Shown: positions 17,312 through 24,481, numbered from the stretch's first letter. The stretch: DNA of 64,000 nucleotides from Desulfitobacterium chlororespirans DSM 11544 (GCF_900143285.1 NZ_FRDN01000003.1:186001-250000), one strand, 5' to 3'. The notes: generated by a model from the sequence alone, not told the origin. Program-made: numbers and translations.

Positions 17312-18412
17312 ATGAAGTTAACCGCTCTTGCCCTCTGCCTGCCGCTGCTGTGGGGCTGCTGGGATTCGACCGATATCCAGCAGGAGAATATTCACATCGC
17401 GGAAGTGATCGATTATCAGGATGGAGAGTACCATTTCTATGGGGAAGTCGCCGATCTGGGCGGTCAGTCACGAAAAGGCGGCACCGGCGGACAGGGCAAC
17501 CTGAACTTTTCGATCATCAAGGCCAGCGGGGAAACGTATACCCAAGCCCGGGATGATCTGAATCGCAAAAGCAGCAGGCCGGTTTATCTGGGCGCCTTAA
17601 AGGTGCTGATTTTTACCGACAGACTGGCATTCCAGGATGTGGAGGAATATCTGAACCGGAGCCGGACCCAGCGCAACACCAGAAAATCCCTCAAAATCAT
17701 CACCTCCGCCGATGAGCCGGAGGATTTGCTGAAGGCCGAGCTGGACAACGCGTCCTCGGTGGGGCTGGCCATTGATAACATACAGGACAACCTGATGAAG
17801 GAGGGCTCCTCATTTTTTGTGGATATCGGCGATCTGTTGGAGGCGCTGGCGGTAAAAAAGGTGGGGTTTTTGATCCCCGCCATGGGCGTCGTGGACTCCC
17901 ATATCACGCTGACCGGATATACGGTTTTTGAAAACGGCAAAAAGGTTGGCTTTATCCCACAGGACCAACGGCGTGGAGTGGTGTTTTTCCTCAATCCCCA
18001 CGGCAGTTTTCATTACGAAGTCATTTTGAATTCGAACCGGTATGAGCTGGATGTTACGCTTAACAACAAAAAAATCACCACGACGTATGCCGATGAAGAG
18101 CTCATGATCCAAATTCAAATGGGGTTTAAGGCCGTGCTGAACTATGCGTCCACGGCGCAGCCGGCCACTATAGGGGACCGGGAGGCCTTGCAGCGCCTTC
18201 TTGAGGAGGCGGTCCTGCAGGATATCGTACAGGCCCTGGATACCTCGCAAAAGGAATACGCCTTGGATTATCTGGGGATTTACCGGTATTTTCGGGCGCA
18301 GCATAACAGTACCTTCAAAACTATCGATTGGAAGCAGGCCTATAGTGACGCGGCGACGGAGGTCACGACCGAGGTCACACTCGTCCGGAGCGAGCTTCCC
18401 CAGGAGCCATAA
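17312..18412 (+). CDS. gerAC: Spore germination lipoprotein GerAC family
   Basis: The product has 366 residues with an N-terminal lipoprotein signal, LCLPLLWGCWDSTDIQ, where the Cys after Leu-Trp-Gly is the lipidation site; the GCWD motif is typical of GerAC/GerBC. The body contains the usual FIPQDQRRGVVFFL and DLGIYRYF-like C-terminal region (LDYLGIYRYFRAQH). GerAC is the lipid-anchored subunit of the germinant receptor in the spore inner membrane. The gene starts 30 nt after gerAB and ends 3 nt before gerAA. Confidence 0.92.
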   Translation: MKLTALALCLPLLWGCWDSTDIQQENIHIAEVIDYQDGEYHFYGEVADLGGQSRKGGTGGQGNLNFSIIKASGETYTQARDDLNRKSSRPVYLGALKVLIFTDRLAFQDVEEYLNRSRTQRNTRKSLKIITSADEPEDLLKAELDNASSVGLAIDNIQDNLMKEGSSFFVDIGDLLEALAVKKVGFLIPAMGVVDSHITLTGYTVFENGKKVGFIPQDQRRGVVFFLNPHGSFHYEVILNSNRYELDVTLNNKKITTTYADEELMIQIQMGFKAVLNYASTAQPATIGDREALQRLLEEAVLQDIVQALDTSQKEYALDYLGIYRYFRAQHNSTFKTIDWKQAYSDAATEVTTEVTLVRSELPQEP

Positions 18413-18415
18413 GCC

Positions 18416-19873
18416 ATGACAAAATCAGCAATCCATCCTATCGACATCGACAAAATCAGCACGCGGCTCAGCGGCATTTCGGCGCGGGTCGTTCCCTGTA
18501 CGGGCGGGGATGCCATCACGGTTTTGTTTATCCGGCAGCTCACCGACCGGGCGCTGCTGTCCGAGTGTATACTCAAGCCGCTGATTGCCCGCGCCGCCGC
18601 CGGGAAAACGCCCCCGGCAGAAGAGCTCCGGGATCGGGTCCTGTATGTGGATCATTGCGCGCTGGATGACAATCCCGACGCCATAGACGCTTATCTGCTG
18701 GATGGATATACCGTGCTGCTGGGTCCCTGGGGCGGGCGTTATATCGTGTCAGATATCAAAAAGATTGAAAGCAAAAGCATTGACAGCCCGGAACTACAAT
18801 ACACGCTGCGCGGGGCGCGGGACTGCTTCATTGAGAATCTCGACACCAATCTGTCCCTGATCCGGTATAGAATCAAAGATCCCCGGCTGAAAATCGCCAT
18901 GCTGGAAACAGGGAAACGAACCAGAACCTCGGTGGCCGTGGTCTATATCGAGGATATCGCCAATCCCGGCATTGTGAAGGATATCCTACAGAGGATTGCC
19001 AAGATAAGGATAGACGGCATCGTCGAATCCGGCGAACTGCAAAAGCAGATCCTCAACAGCAAATGGAGCCTCTTCCCCCAAACGGGCATTGTGGAACGGT
19101 CGGATATGGCCTGCGGCGCACTGCTGGAGGGAAAGGTCATTATCCTGGTGGAGGGCAGCGGGCTGGGGCTGATCGCCCCCAAGGTTTTCCATGAGTTTCT
19201 CATCTCCTGCGACGACATCTACGACAATAAATACCTGGCCCTCCTCACCAAGGGCCTGCGGTTCATCGCCTTGTTTCTTTCCATTACCCTGGGTGCGCTG
19301 TATATCGCCATCATTTCCTTTCATCATGACACGCTCCCCTCGGAATATATCCTGACCCTGGCGGCTATGCGGGCCAACGTGCCCTTTAACGCCTTTACAG
19401 GCATTGTACAGCTGGAAATCATCGTGGAAATCATCCGGGAATCCTTGCTGCGCATTCCCAAGAAGATCGGCGGGGCCATCGGCATTCTGGGGGCGATTAT
19501 CATCGGACAGGCCGCCATGGCATCCGGCATGTACAGCCCACTGCTGCTGATCATCGTTTCCACCGAATTGCTGGCCTCCTTCATGATCCCGGATTATACC
19601 CTGATGAACCCCTTCCGGATCTTGAAGGTTCTCATGATTCTGCTTTCCGCGGTCTTCGGCTTGATCGGCTTTACCCTGGGCCTGTGCCTGATCGTGACCG
19701 TGATCGTTTCTTCCAACAGCTTTGGCGTCGCCTACGCCGCACCCAGCGCGCCTTTCAACCGCGAGGATTTTTTGGGAAAGCTTTTTCCGGACAAAAGTAT
19801 TTCACCCAAGCGCCCTAATTTTCTAAAAACCACCGATCAAACGCGCATTGAATCGGATGAAAGGAAACAATGA
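18416..19873 (+). CDS. gerAA: Spore germination receptor subunit GerAA family
   Basis: The product has 485 residues in the GerAA layout: a soluble N-terminal domain of about 270 residues (ISTRLSGISARVVPCTGGDAITV; GRYIVSDIKKIESKSIDSP), then several membrane helices (LRFIALFLSITLGALYIAI; GGAIGILGAIIIGQAAMASG; VLMILLSAVFGLIGFTLGL). The conserved APFNREDF stretch is near the C-terminus. GerAA assembles with GerAB and GerAC and is thought to form an ion channel of the nutrient receptor. It overlaps the next gene by 4 nt, so that gene belongs to the same transcript. Confidence 0.93.
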   Translation: MTKSAIHPIDIDKISTRLSGISARVVPCTGGDAITVLFIRQLTDRALLSECILKPLIARAAAGKTPPAEELRDRVLYVDHCALDDNPDAIDAYLLDGYTVLLGPWGGRYIVSDIKKIESKSIDSPELQYTLRGARDCFIENLDTNLSLIRYRIKDPRLKIAMLETGKRTRTSVAVVYIEDIANPGIVKDILQRIAKIRIDGIVESGELQKQILNSKWSLFPQTGIVERSDMACGALLEGKVIILVEGSGLGLIAPKVFHEFLISCDDIYDNKYLALLTKGLRFIALFLSITLGALYIAIISFHHDTLPSEYILTLAAMRANVPFNAFTGIVQLEIIVEIIRESLLRIPKKIGGAIGILGAIIIGQAAMASGMYSPLLLIIVSTELLASFMIPDYTLMNPFRILKVLMILLSAVFGLIGFTLGLCLIVTVIVSSNSFGVAYAAPSAPFNREDFLGKLFPDKSISPKRPNFLKTTDQTRIESDERKQ

Positions 19874-20994
19874 TTATGAAAGTTGCCATCATAGGAGCGG
19901 GAATGGCGGGGTTATCCTGCGCCATCACCTTGGAAAAGCACGGCATTACGCCGTTCATCTTTGAGAAAAGAGCCGGCGTTGGGGATCGTTTTGTCAACGC
20001 GGAGAGCATGTTCCACATTCTCAACCGGCCGGTAAAAAACTGCGTCCCCTATCTGCGGGAAAAATTCGGCATCCGGCTGGACCCACTGACAAAGGTCTCC
20101 CAAATCGAGATCCACTCCAAACACGAGAAGGGCGTCATCAGCGGGGATATCGGCTACCTGAACATACGGGGAAGGCACGAGGATTCCTACGACAGGCAAC
20201 TCAGGGACCAGGTCTCAGCCCCCATCGAATACCATTCGGAGCAGGAATACGAGACGCTGTGCAAGGGCTTCGACGCGGTGGTGCTGGCGACGGGGGATGC
20301 CGAATATGCCTGCCGCCTGGGCAACTTTCGGGCCGACTTCACCGGCTCCGTCCGCGGCGCTACCGTAACGGGCAGTTTCCAGGCGGATACGCCCCATGTC
20401 TGGTTTGACTGCGACGTGCTCCCCAAGGGCTACGGCTGGGTCATCCCCTATTCGGATCAGGAAGCCAATGTGGTGATGTTCAGTCCGGATTATCCCAGCA
20501 ATATCAAGCGGGATCACGAGGAGATGTGGAATCACTTCTACGGCATGGTCAGCCAGGATTTGCATCAGCAATTCCGCATGACCGATCAATTCTCATTCAA
20601 ACATTATATCGTCGGCATCTGCAATCAACCGAAGCTGGAAAACACGTATTTTACGGGCAATTGCTTCGGGGCGGTATCCCCTGGATTTGGCTTCGGGCAA
20701 TTCACTTCCATTCTGACCGGGGTTTACAGCGCTTACGACATCTGCGGTCTCGGGGACTACGCCGAGCTTACCAAGCCGCTGCGGGCCAATTATGAGAACT
20801 CACTGATTCTCAGGCGGTTTTTGGAGAATATGACTAACGAGGATTTTGATTTTGTGGCGAAAAATATAAATATGAAGCTGATCAGCCGTTTTGTGAACAA
20901 CCTCTGCGACAGCGAGGGACGTATGGATCTACTCAAGGACGTGACGCCACTCATGAAGCTGTTCAACCGACTGCAGGAGGGCAAAAACAGGTAG
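19870..20994 (+). CDS. FAD-dependent oxidoreductase (geranylgeranyl reductase-like)
   Basis: The product has 374 residues. The N-terminal dinucleotide-binding motif is IIGAGMAGLSCAITLEKHG with an acidic residue at the end of strand two (FIFEK). A second motif, AVVLATGD, and the FAD-contact region NCFGAVSPGFGFGQF place it near the geranylgeranyl reductase/p-hydroxybenzoate hydroxylase superfamily. The start ATG overlaps the gerAA stop by 4 nt and has AAAGGA 5 nt upstream. Position in the germination operon suggests a spore-related redox role, but the substrate is unknown. The C-terminal ~70 residues are helical and not part of the flavin fold. Confidence 0.82.
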   Translation: MIMKVAIIGAGMAGLSCAITLEKHGITPFIFEKRAGVGDRFVNAESMFHILNRPVKNCVPYLREKFGIRLDPLTKVSQIEIHSKHEKGVISGDIGYLNIRGRHEDSYDRQLRDQVSAPIEYHSEQEYETLCKGFDAVVLATGDAEYACRLGNFRADFTGSVRGATVTGSFQADTPHVWFDCDVLPKGYGWVIPYSDQEANVVMFSPDYPSNIKRDHEEMWNHFYGMVSQDLHQQFRMTDQFSFKHYIVGICNQPKLENTYFTGNCFGAVSPGFGFGQFTSILTGVYSAYDICGLGDYAELTKPLRANYENSLILRRFLENMTNEDFDFVAKNINMKLISRFVNNLCDSEGRMDLLKDVTPLMKLFNRLQEGKNR

Positions 20995-21076
20995 CCTCTC
21001 CTGACCTGACCGGCAAATCTTCTGCACCTTCTATCCATAGCCTATGGGCCGCCGGCCGGAGTGACCGCCGCCTAAA

Positions 21077-21120
21077 CAATGTCCAGGAACACGACAACGT
21101 TGTCGCGGCCCTGGACAAGC
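21077..21120. repeat. Palindrome family copy 2, probable terminator of the ger operon
   Basis: Imperfect inverted repeat centred at 21098/21099 with the shared core CGACAACGTTGTCG and the outer stem TGTCCAGG / CCTGGACA. On the plus strand it is followed at once by CTTTTTTT, so this copy is well placed to end the ger/flavoprotein transcript. Confidence 0.75.
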
Positions 21121-21232
21121 TTTTTTTCCATATTTTTTTGCTCCGGCTGTAACCTCCGGGGGAACCAGATCATAGAGTATAGAGACAGGCCGGATATCCG
21201 GTCTGATAATGAAAAAAGAGGAGTTGAATTGA

Positions 21233-21457
21233 ATGGCCATTGTGTCTGAACCACTCAATTCTGCACTGGTAGTGGTCTATCAGGACGGCTACACACCTGC
21301 CGGAGCGCCGGTGAGCCGTCAGAAGAGTATAAGCTATGTACGTCCCGATGCTTCCGAGGAAGCGCTCTATGAAATCGCCCAGGCCCTGTTCAGCCTCTCC
21401 CTTCACCCGGTTCTGGATGTGCAGTTGAAAAAGAATTTCCGGCTGAAGGAAGAATAA
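21233..21457 (+). CDS. DUF1659 family small protein
   Basis: The product has 74 residues beginning MAIVSEPLNSALVVVYQDG, with the family pattern SYVRPDASEEALYEIAQALFSL. GAGGAG lies upstream of the ATG. DUF1659 proteins are short beta-alpha proteins common in Bacilli and Clostridia and nearly always sit beside a DUF2922 gene, as here. The function is unknown. Confidence 0.85.
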   Translation: MAIVSEPLNSALVVVYQDGYTPAGAPVSRQKSISYVRPDASEEALYEIAQALFSLSLHPVLDVQLKKNFRLKEE

Positions 21458-21493
21458 TGGACGGGAAAATCAAAAACGAAAGGATGGAGCTTA

Positions 21494-21733
21494 ATGGCGA
21501 TTTCAACCAATAAAATCCTCCGGCTCAGTTTCAGTACTGCCGGAGGAAAGACATTCACCCTGTCGATTCTCAACCCCCGGGAGGATCTGAGCCAGGCTGA
21601 AATTCTGTCCGTCATGGATCGGATGATAGAGGAAGATATTTTAATGACGACCAGCGGCGCCCTTACGGGAGTCAAGGACATCAAGATCGTCAACACCGTC
21701 GTCAATGATTTGTTCGATCCAGTTCAGCCTTAG
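21494..21733 (+). CDS. DUF2922 family small protein
   Basis: The product has 79 residues. The pattern LRLSFSTAGGKTFTLSILNPRE followed by MDRMIEEDIL and ending IVNTVVNDLF fits DUF2922. AAAGGATGGAG precedes the ATG at a proper distance. It lies 36 nt after the DUF1659 gene and so is in the same operon. The function is unknown. Confidence 0.85.
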   Translation: MAISTNKILRLSFSTAGGKTFTLSILNPREDLSQAEILSVMDRMIEEDILMTTSGALTGVKDIKIVNTVVNDLFDPVQP

Positions 21734-21778
21734 AGAAGGCTGCGTGGAGTCTGAGCCTTAAATAAATGCCTTGAGATT

Positions 21779-21802
21779 GCCGGCTAAGGTCACTTGGCCG
21801 GC
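21779..21802 (+). terminator. Hairpin terminator of the DUF1659-DUF2922 operon
   Basis: GCCGGC-T-AAG / CTT-G-GCCGGC with a GTCA loop, followed within 10 nt by GTCTTTTTC. It lies 46 nt after the DUF2922 stop. Confidence 0.7.
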
Positions 21803-21885
21803 GGTCCATTGTCTTTTTCTTATTCAGAATCAGGCAAGGGTTCCTTGTTCATAAAAAGACCGCTCAGAGTAACGGCCGGCACGAA

Positions 21886-21929
21886 ACATGTCCAAGAATG
21901 CGACAACGTTGTCGCATTCCTGGATAAGC
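21886..21929. repeat. Palindrome family copy 3
   Basis: Centred at 21907/21908, with core CGACAACGTTGTCG, inner arms GAATG / CATTC and outer arms TGTCCAA / CTGGATA with mismatches. It lies between two convergent genes, 7 nt before the stop codon of the gene at 21936. Confidence 0.75.
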
Positions 21930-21935
21930 CTCTTG

Positions 21936-22535
21936 TCAAATGGTCACCGTAATTTCTTTAAGGAGAACCCTCTGAAATTCCGGCTCCGGCAAAGGTTTAA
22001 CTTTAAAATGGAATTCCACCTCACTGACATCGTCCGGCAAGGGCGGCGTCACCACGAAGGAATGCTGCATTGTTTTACCTGAACCGCCCCCTCCGTTTAG
22101 GGTGCACAGGTATTCCGGTGCAATAGACAGTTCAAACATGGCATGGCCCAGATGGCCAAAGGGTTCAGGGGTGATCACTTCAGTTTCGATATACACAATA
22201 CTGGCATTGCTGTATTGTTTTAGATAGGTTACAGTATGAGACAATTTGTCAACGGTCACTGATCTTAACACGGGAATAAATCTCAGAAACTCAACCGGCT
22301 CTACCGGTATGTGGATCTGCTCTTCACTGAGCAAATGAGCAAAAACCAGGCATAACCAATATTCTTTAAGGCCAAAGGCCTGGCTCCACTGGGCAATCAG
22401 GTCCGGATCGGGAAAACCGGGATTTTGATTGGACAGCTCTTTGCGCTTGGCAAGGAGGGAGCAGATCTCTTCGTCCAGAGGAGCTAATTCTTTGCAGTAA
22501 TAATCCGTAGGCGGGTGAAAAGGCATAGCATTCAT
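21936..22535 (-). CDS. Hypothetical protein of Firmicutes type
   Basis: The product has 199 residues. The N-terminal LDEEICSLLAKRKELSNQNPGFPDP resembles a chorismate-mutase-like helix pair seen in many Firmicutes hypothetical proteins. The rest is beta-rich (FIPVLRSVTVDKLSHTVTYL; ASIVYIETEVIT; EVEFHFKVKPL). No catalytic motif and no signal peptide are present. GGAAAGAAGG precedes ATG 22535. A 46-nt fragment of a second copy lies at 23690-23735, so the gene was once duplicated. I do not recognise a function. Confidence 0.7.
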   Translation of the reverse strand: MNAMPFHPPTDYYCKELAPLDEEICSLLAKRKELSNQNPGFPDPDLIAQWSQAFGLKEYWLCLVFAHLLSEEQIHIPVEPVEFLRFIPVLRSVTVDKLSHTVTYLKQYSNASIVYIETEVITPEPFGHLGHAMFELSIAPEYLCTLNGGGGSGKTMQHSFVVTPPLPDDVSEVEFHFKVKPLPEPEFQRVLLKEITVTI

Positions 22536-22638
22536 GAACTCAACCTTCTTTCCAATTGTTTATGAATCCTTTTTCTGTATACTTCCACCATGGTCTGCTT
22601 TTTCCTGCCTGCGCAAGGGGGCTTTACAGCCGGCATAA

Positions 22639-22682
22639 ATTTGTCCCCAAACACGACAACGTTGTCGCGTTTGGGGACAAAT
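22639..22682. repeat. Palindrome family copy 4
   Basis: Arms of 22 nt centred at 22660/22661. The core is CGACAACGTTGTCG and the outer stem TTTGTCCCCAAAC / GTTTGGGGACAAA, with one A/C mismatch. The outer stem differs from copies 1-3 on both arms at once. Confidence 0.8.
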
Positions 22683-22721
22683 CCGGTTTCCGCGTTTTTT
22701 TAATTAAGTCCCAAAACTTTC

Positions 22722-22778
22722 TTAGTTATAATCACAGCCTTCATCTTGAATGACCACGGCTTTGCTCTCAGGAAACAT
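22722..22778 (-). pseudogene. C-terminal remnant of the 55-residue small gene
   Basis: It encodes FPESKAVVIQDEGCDYN, nearly identical to the end of the intact small protein at 23816-23983. The first two thirds of the gene are missing, and the GC-rich hairpin follows directly upstream. Confidence 0.7.
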
Positions 22779-22787
22779 TTTAAGCAG

Positions 22788-22821
22788 CGGCAAGGCTCCG
22801 GGTCTTGACCCGGTCCTGCCG
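22788..22821. repeat. GC-rich hairpin, copy A
   Basis: CGGCAAGG..CCGGGTC / GACCCGG.CCTGCCG with a TT loop. It is nearly the same hairpin as at 24012-24045 and stands at the same place relative to the small-gene sequence. Confidence 0.65.
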
Positions 22822-22948
22822 TTTTAACTTCCTTTGCACACGAGCCACAGATTGTCATTTATTCATTCGCCACGTCCCCTAATCACTCAATACATAGATT
22901 ATCTTATATTATTTTGGTGATCACGAAATCTGTGTATGAATAAAAGCT

Positions 22949-23155
22949 TTACCGTAAAGGTCGTTTCTCTATGTTTTTAACTGTATCCCCAACATGCTTG
23001 GATTGATTGATGTTGTAAACTTGGAGAGCAATGGTCTCATGCTTCTGACACTGCAAGTACATCTCCTCAGTCTGGCGCTGAACATCCTGAAGTTCTTCAA
23101 TAATATCTGTAATCTTGTTGAACAAAATATGATACATCTCGCTGTAATTTGTCAC
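22949..23155 (-). CDS. Small coiled protein divergent from xre regulator
   Basis: The product has 68 residues, helical and Glu/Gln-rich (MTNYSEMYHILFNKITDIIEEL, QRQTEEMYLQCQKHE). Its start resembles that of the 55-residue protein at 23816 (MTDYKKMYFQLAAKVADAM), so the two are related. GTG 23155 has GAGGTGAT upstream. Its promoter at 23187-23215 carries an operator in the spacer. Such proteins are common next to Xre repressors in Clostridia and prophages. The function is unknown. Confidence 0.65.
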   Translation of the reverse strand: MTNYSEMYHILFNKITDIIEELQDVQRQTEEMYLQCQKHETIALQVYNINQSKHVGDTVKNIEKRPLR

Positions 23156-23186
23156 CAGTAATCACCTCAAAAATACTCTCCTCTAC

Positions 23187-23215
23187 ATATTATGCGTTTT
23201 TCGCATAAAAATCAA
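23187..23215 (-). promoter_or_regulatory. Promoter of the 68-residue gene
   Basis: TTGATT (23215-23210), a 17-bp spacer and TAATAT (23192-23187) on the minus strand. The first TATGCG operator fills the spacer and overlaps the -10, so bound repressor would block RNA polymerase. Confidence 0.65.
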
Positions 23216-23232
23216 TATGCGATTATTGCATA
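23190..23232. promoter_or_regulatory. Two operators TATGCG-N5-CGCATA between small gene and xre
   Basis: Site 1 is TTATGCG-TTTTT-CGCATAA (23190-23208, perfect). Site 2 is TATGCG-ATTAT-TGCATA (23216-23232, one mismatch). The centres are about 25 nt apart. Dyads of this size fit a dimeric helix-turn-helix repressor, most simply the adjacent Xre protein. Confidence 0.7.
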
Positions 23233-23257
23233 CTATAGAATGAGCTCGAGGTGATTC

Positions 23258-23473
23258 ATGATGTATCAACGGTTGCGCGATTTACGGGAAGACCGGGATC
23301 TGACTCAGCAGGATTTGGCAGATTTACTTAAGGTGAGTCAGGCGACTTACTCCAGGTATGAAAGCGGGGCACTCGATATTCCCAGCACTTCGCTGATAAA
23401 GCTTGCGCGGTTTTATAAAACCAGTGTTGATTATTTGCTGGGGTTGACGAATGATAGGAAGCCCTCCCGTTGA
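23258..23473 (+). CDS. Xre family transcriptional regulator
   Basis: The product has 71 residues and is a single Cro/CI-type helix-turn-helix: LRDLREDRDLTQQDLADLLK, VSQATYSRYESG, then IPSTSLIKLARFYKTSVDYLLG. GAGGTGAT lies before the start; ATG 23258 and 23261 are both possible. It is divergent from the 68-residue gene, with two dyads between them, so it probably represses both itself and that gene. No other domain is present. Confidence 0.92.
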   Translation: MMYQRLRDLREDRDLTQQDLADLLKVSQATYSRYESGALDIPSTSLIKLARFYKTSVDYLLGLTNDRKPSR

Positions 23474-23626
23474 ATTGGATCTCGCTTCGTTTTATAATAA
23501 TGTTCATTACAGTTGGCGGCAGACTTAAACGGTAAGCCTTAATACTATAAATAATACATTAGCGGCCAAAGGCCCGGTTTAATAGGGAAACTTATTGAAC
23601 TATACCCCAAACCGGTACGGAAAGGC

Positions 23627-23670
23627 AAGAGATAGGCGTTGTCCCAGAAAGGATGACGCCTATCTCTTTT
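23627..23670 (+). terminator. Intrinsic terminator after xre
   Basis: Perfect 13-bp stem AAGAGATAGGCGT / ACGCCTATCTCTT with a 16-nt loop and a short T run. It ends the xre transcript about 155 nt after the stop codon. Confidence 0.75.
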
Positions 23671-23689
23671 ATGCTGATGACCGCTCGAG

Positions 23690-23735
23690 CAATGCTGCAT
23701 AGGTATTCCGGTGCAATAGACAGTTCAAACATGAC
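23690..23735 (-). pseudogene. Fragment of a second copy of the gene at 21936
   Basis: AATGCTGCAT and AGGTATTCCGGTGCAATAGA are nearly identical to 22062-22135 inside the 199-residue gene, with the DNA between the two blocks missing. It is directly followed by palindrome copy 5, whereas the intact gene is followed by copy 3. Confidence 0.65.
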
Positions 23736-23775
23736 ATGTCCCCAAACACGACAACGTTGTCGCGTTTGGGGACAA
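23736..23775. repeat. Palindrome family copy 5
   Basis: Arms of 20 nt centred at 23755/23756. The core is CGACAACGTTGTCG and the outer stem TGTCCCCAAAC / GTTTGGGGACA. It is almost the same as copy 4, and both lie inside a duplicated segment. Confidence 0.8.
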
Positions 23776-23815
23776 ATCCGATTTCCGTGTTTTTGTGATT
23801 AAGTCCAAAACTTTC

Positions 23816-23983
23816 TTAGTCATAATCACAGCCTTCATCTTGAATGACCACGGCTTTGCTCTCCGGAAACGGCTCTCCATCCATGAATTCGGTTTCTCCC
23901 TCCTGCTGTGCCTTTAAAAGGAGATCCATAGCATCAGCAACTTTAGCCGCCAGTTGAAAATACATTTTTTTATAGTCCGTCAT
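23816..23983 (-). CDS. 55-residue small protein
   Basis: It reads MTDYKKMYFQLAAKVADAM, continues with a Leu/Gln/Glu helix and ends in the acidic tail IQDEGCDYD. ATG 23983 is preceded by GGGGGTAGAG. Its N-terminal half aligns with the 68-residue protein at 22949 (M-T-N/D-Y..MY..L..K..D). The C-terminal third survives as a remnant at 22722, which shows that this stretch was duplicated. It has no known domain. The GC-rich hairpin 28 nt upstream of its start may be a terminator for upstream transcription or a leader structure. Confidence 0.6.
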   Translation of the reverse strand: MTDYKKMYFQLAAKVADAMDLLLKAQQEGETEFMDGEPFPESKAVVIQDEGCDYD

Positions 23984-24011
23984 TCCAGTCTCTACCCCCT
24001 ATTTCAAGCAG

Positions 24012-24045
24012 CGGCGAGGCTCCGGGCCTTGACCCGGTCCCGCCG
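24012..24045. repeat. GC-rich hairpin, copy B
   Basis: CGGCGAGG..CCGGG / CCCGG.CCCGCCG. It is the same hairpin as at 22788-22821, with paired changes such as CGGCA/TGCCG to CGGCG/CGCCG. Confidence 0.65.
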
Positions 24046-24061
24046 TCTGCTTTGATAGGGG

Positions 24062-24105
24062 AAATTAAAAAGCACATGCGAGGTTTTTTCACCCTACACA
24101 TGTGC
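24062..24105 (-). terminator. Intrinsic terminator on the minus strand
   Basis: On the minus strand GCACATG.G.AGG / CCT.CG.CATGTGC forms a hairpin followed by TTTTTAATTT. A G-U pair exists only in the minus-strand RNA, which fixes the direction. It could end readthrough from the DUF488 operon or a minus-strand RNA from the promoter at 24482-24509. Confidence 0.65.
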
Positions 24106-24129
24106 CATGCTTCGTTATCTGCTGAATCC

Positions 24130-24463
24130 TAACACCTAACCCCAATCAACCGAAAACAAACCGGCTGTGAACAGAAAAGCGGTCCGCATAATCGGTATGC
24201 GAACAAACCCTTTCCGCTGGCTGGGTCAGGAATAGGTTGAATCTATTGCTGCGTGAAGCCGCACAGTCTGCTCTGTTCCTTACCGACACCTTACCTTATT
24301 ACAGTCACTTCACCCGAGGCACAGGCGCTTCGCTTGTGCGGAAAGGGGCGGCATTGTATAATAAGGATGTCGTCGTGGACAGCTGGACTGTTACGTGTAG
24401 GTGCTCTCGTCACCTGCTCGTGCCTGAGGGTGCTGCAACACTCTTAGGTCACGGCGACTTTTT
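24130..24463 (+). ncRNA. Candidate structured RNA of unknown class
   Basis: This stretch has no convincing gene but many nested stems: TCAACC / GGTTGA enclosing AGCGG / CCGCT and CGCATA / TATGCG; GTGAAG / CTTCAC; GCACAGGCG / CGCTTGTGC (24319-24339); GTAGGTG / CACCTGC (24397-24417); CCTGAGGGTG / CACTCTTAGG (24423-24448); and the closing stem GTCGTCGTG / CACGGCGAC (24369-24377 with 24450-24458), followed by TTTTT. Four stems contain G-U pairs on the plus strand that would be A-C mismatches on the minus strand, so the plus strand is the likely RNA. The 5' end is not certain. The last ~95 nt have their own promoter. Confidence 0.5.
24334..24362 (+). promoter_or_regulatory. Possible promoter for the 3' module of the structured RNA
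   Basis: TTGTGC (24334-24339), a 17-bp spacer and TATAAT (24357-24362) on the plus strand. A start at about 24369 would coincide with the first base of the closing stem of the 95-nt module. Confidence 0.5.
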
Positions 24464-24481
24464 AATTTCCACCTAGTGTTA

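Larger units (their letters stand above)
22536..22948. other. Intergenic stretch with palindrome and duplicated pieces
   Basis: This stretch of 413 nt contains palindrome copy 4, an 18-codon remnant of the small gene found intact at 23816, and a GC-rich hairpin. About 120 nt of plain AT-rich DNA follows, up to the small gene at 22949. Confidence 0.6.
23474..23815. other. Intergenic stretch after xre
   Basis: This stretch of 342 nt has a terminator at 23627-23670, a 7-bp stem (CCGGTTT / AAACCGG) just before it, a fragment of the 21936-type gene and palindrome copy 5. No coding region was seen. Confidence 0.55.

Noticed and set aside
15918-23775. Repeated palindromes as a CRISPR array
   Set aside because: Spacing is irregular (hundreds to thousands of bases), genes lie between copies, and no cas gene is present.
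24237-24476. 79-codon plus-strand frame
   Set aside because: No ribosome-binding site, and the DNA is better explained by RNA stems with G-U pairs.
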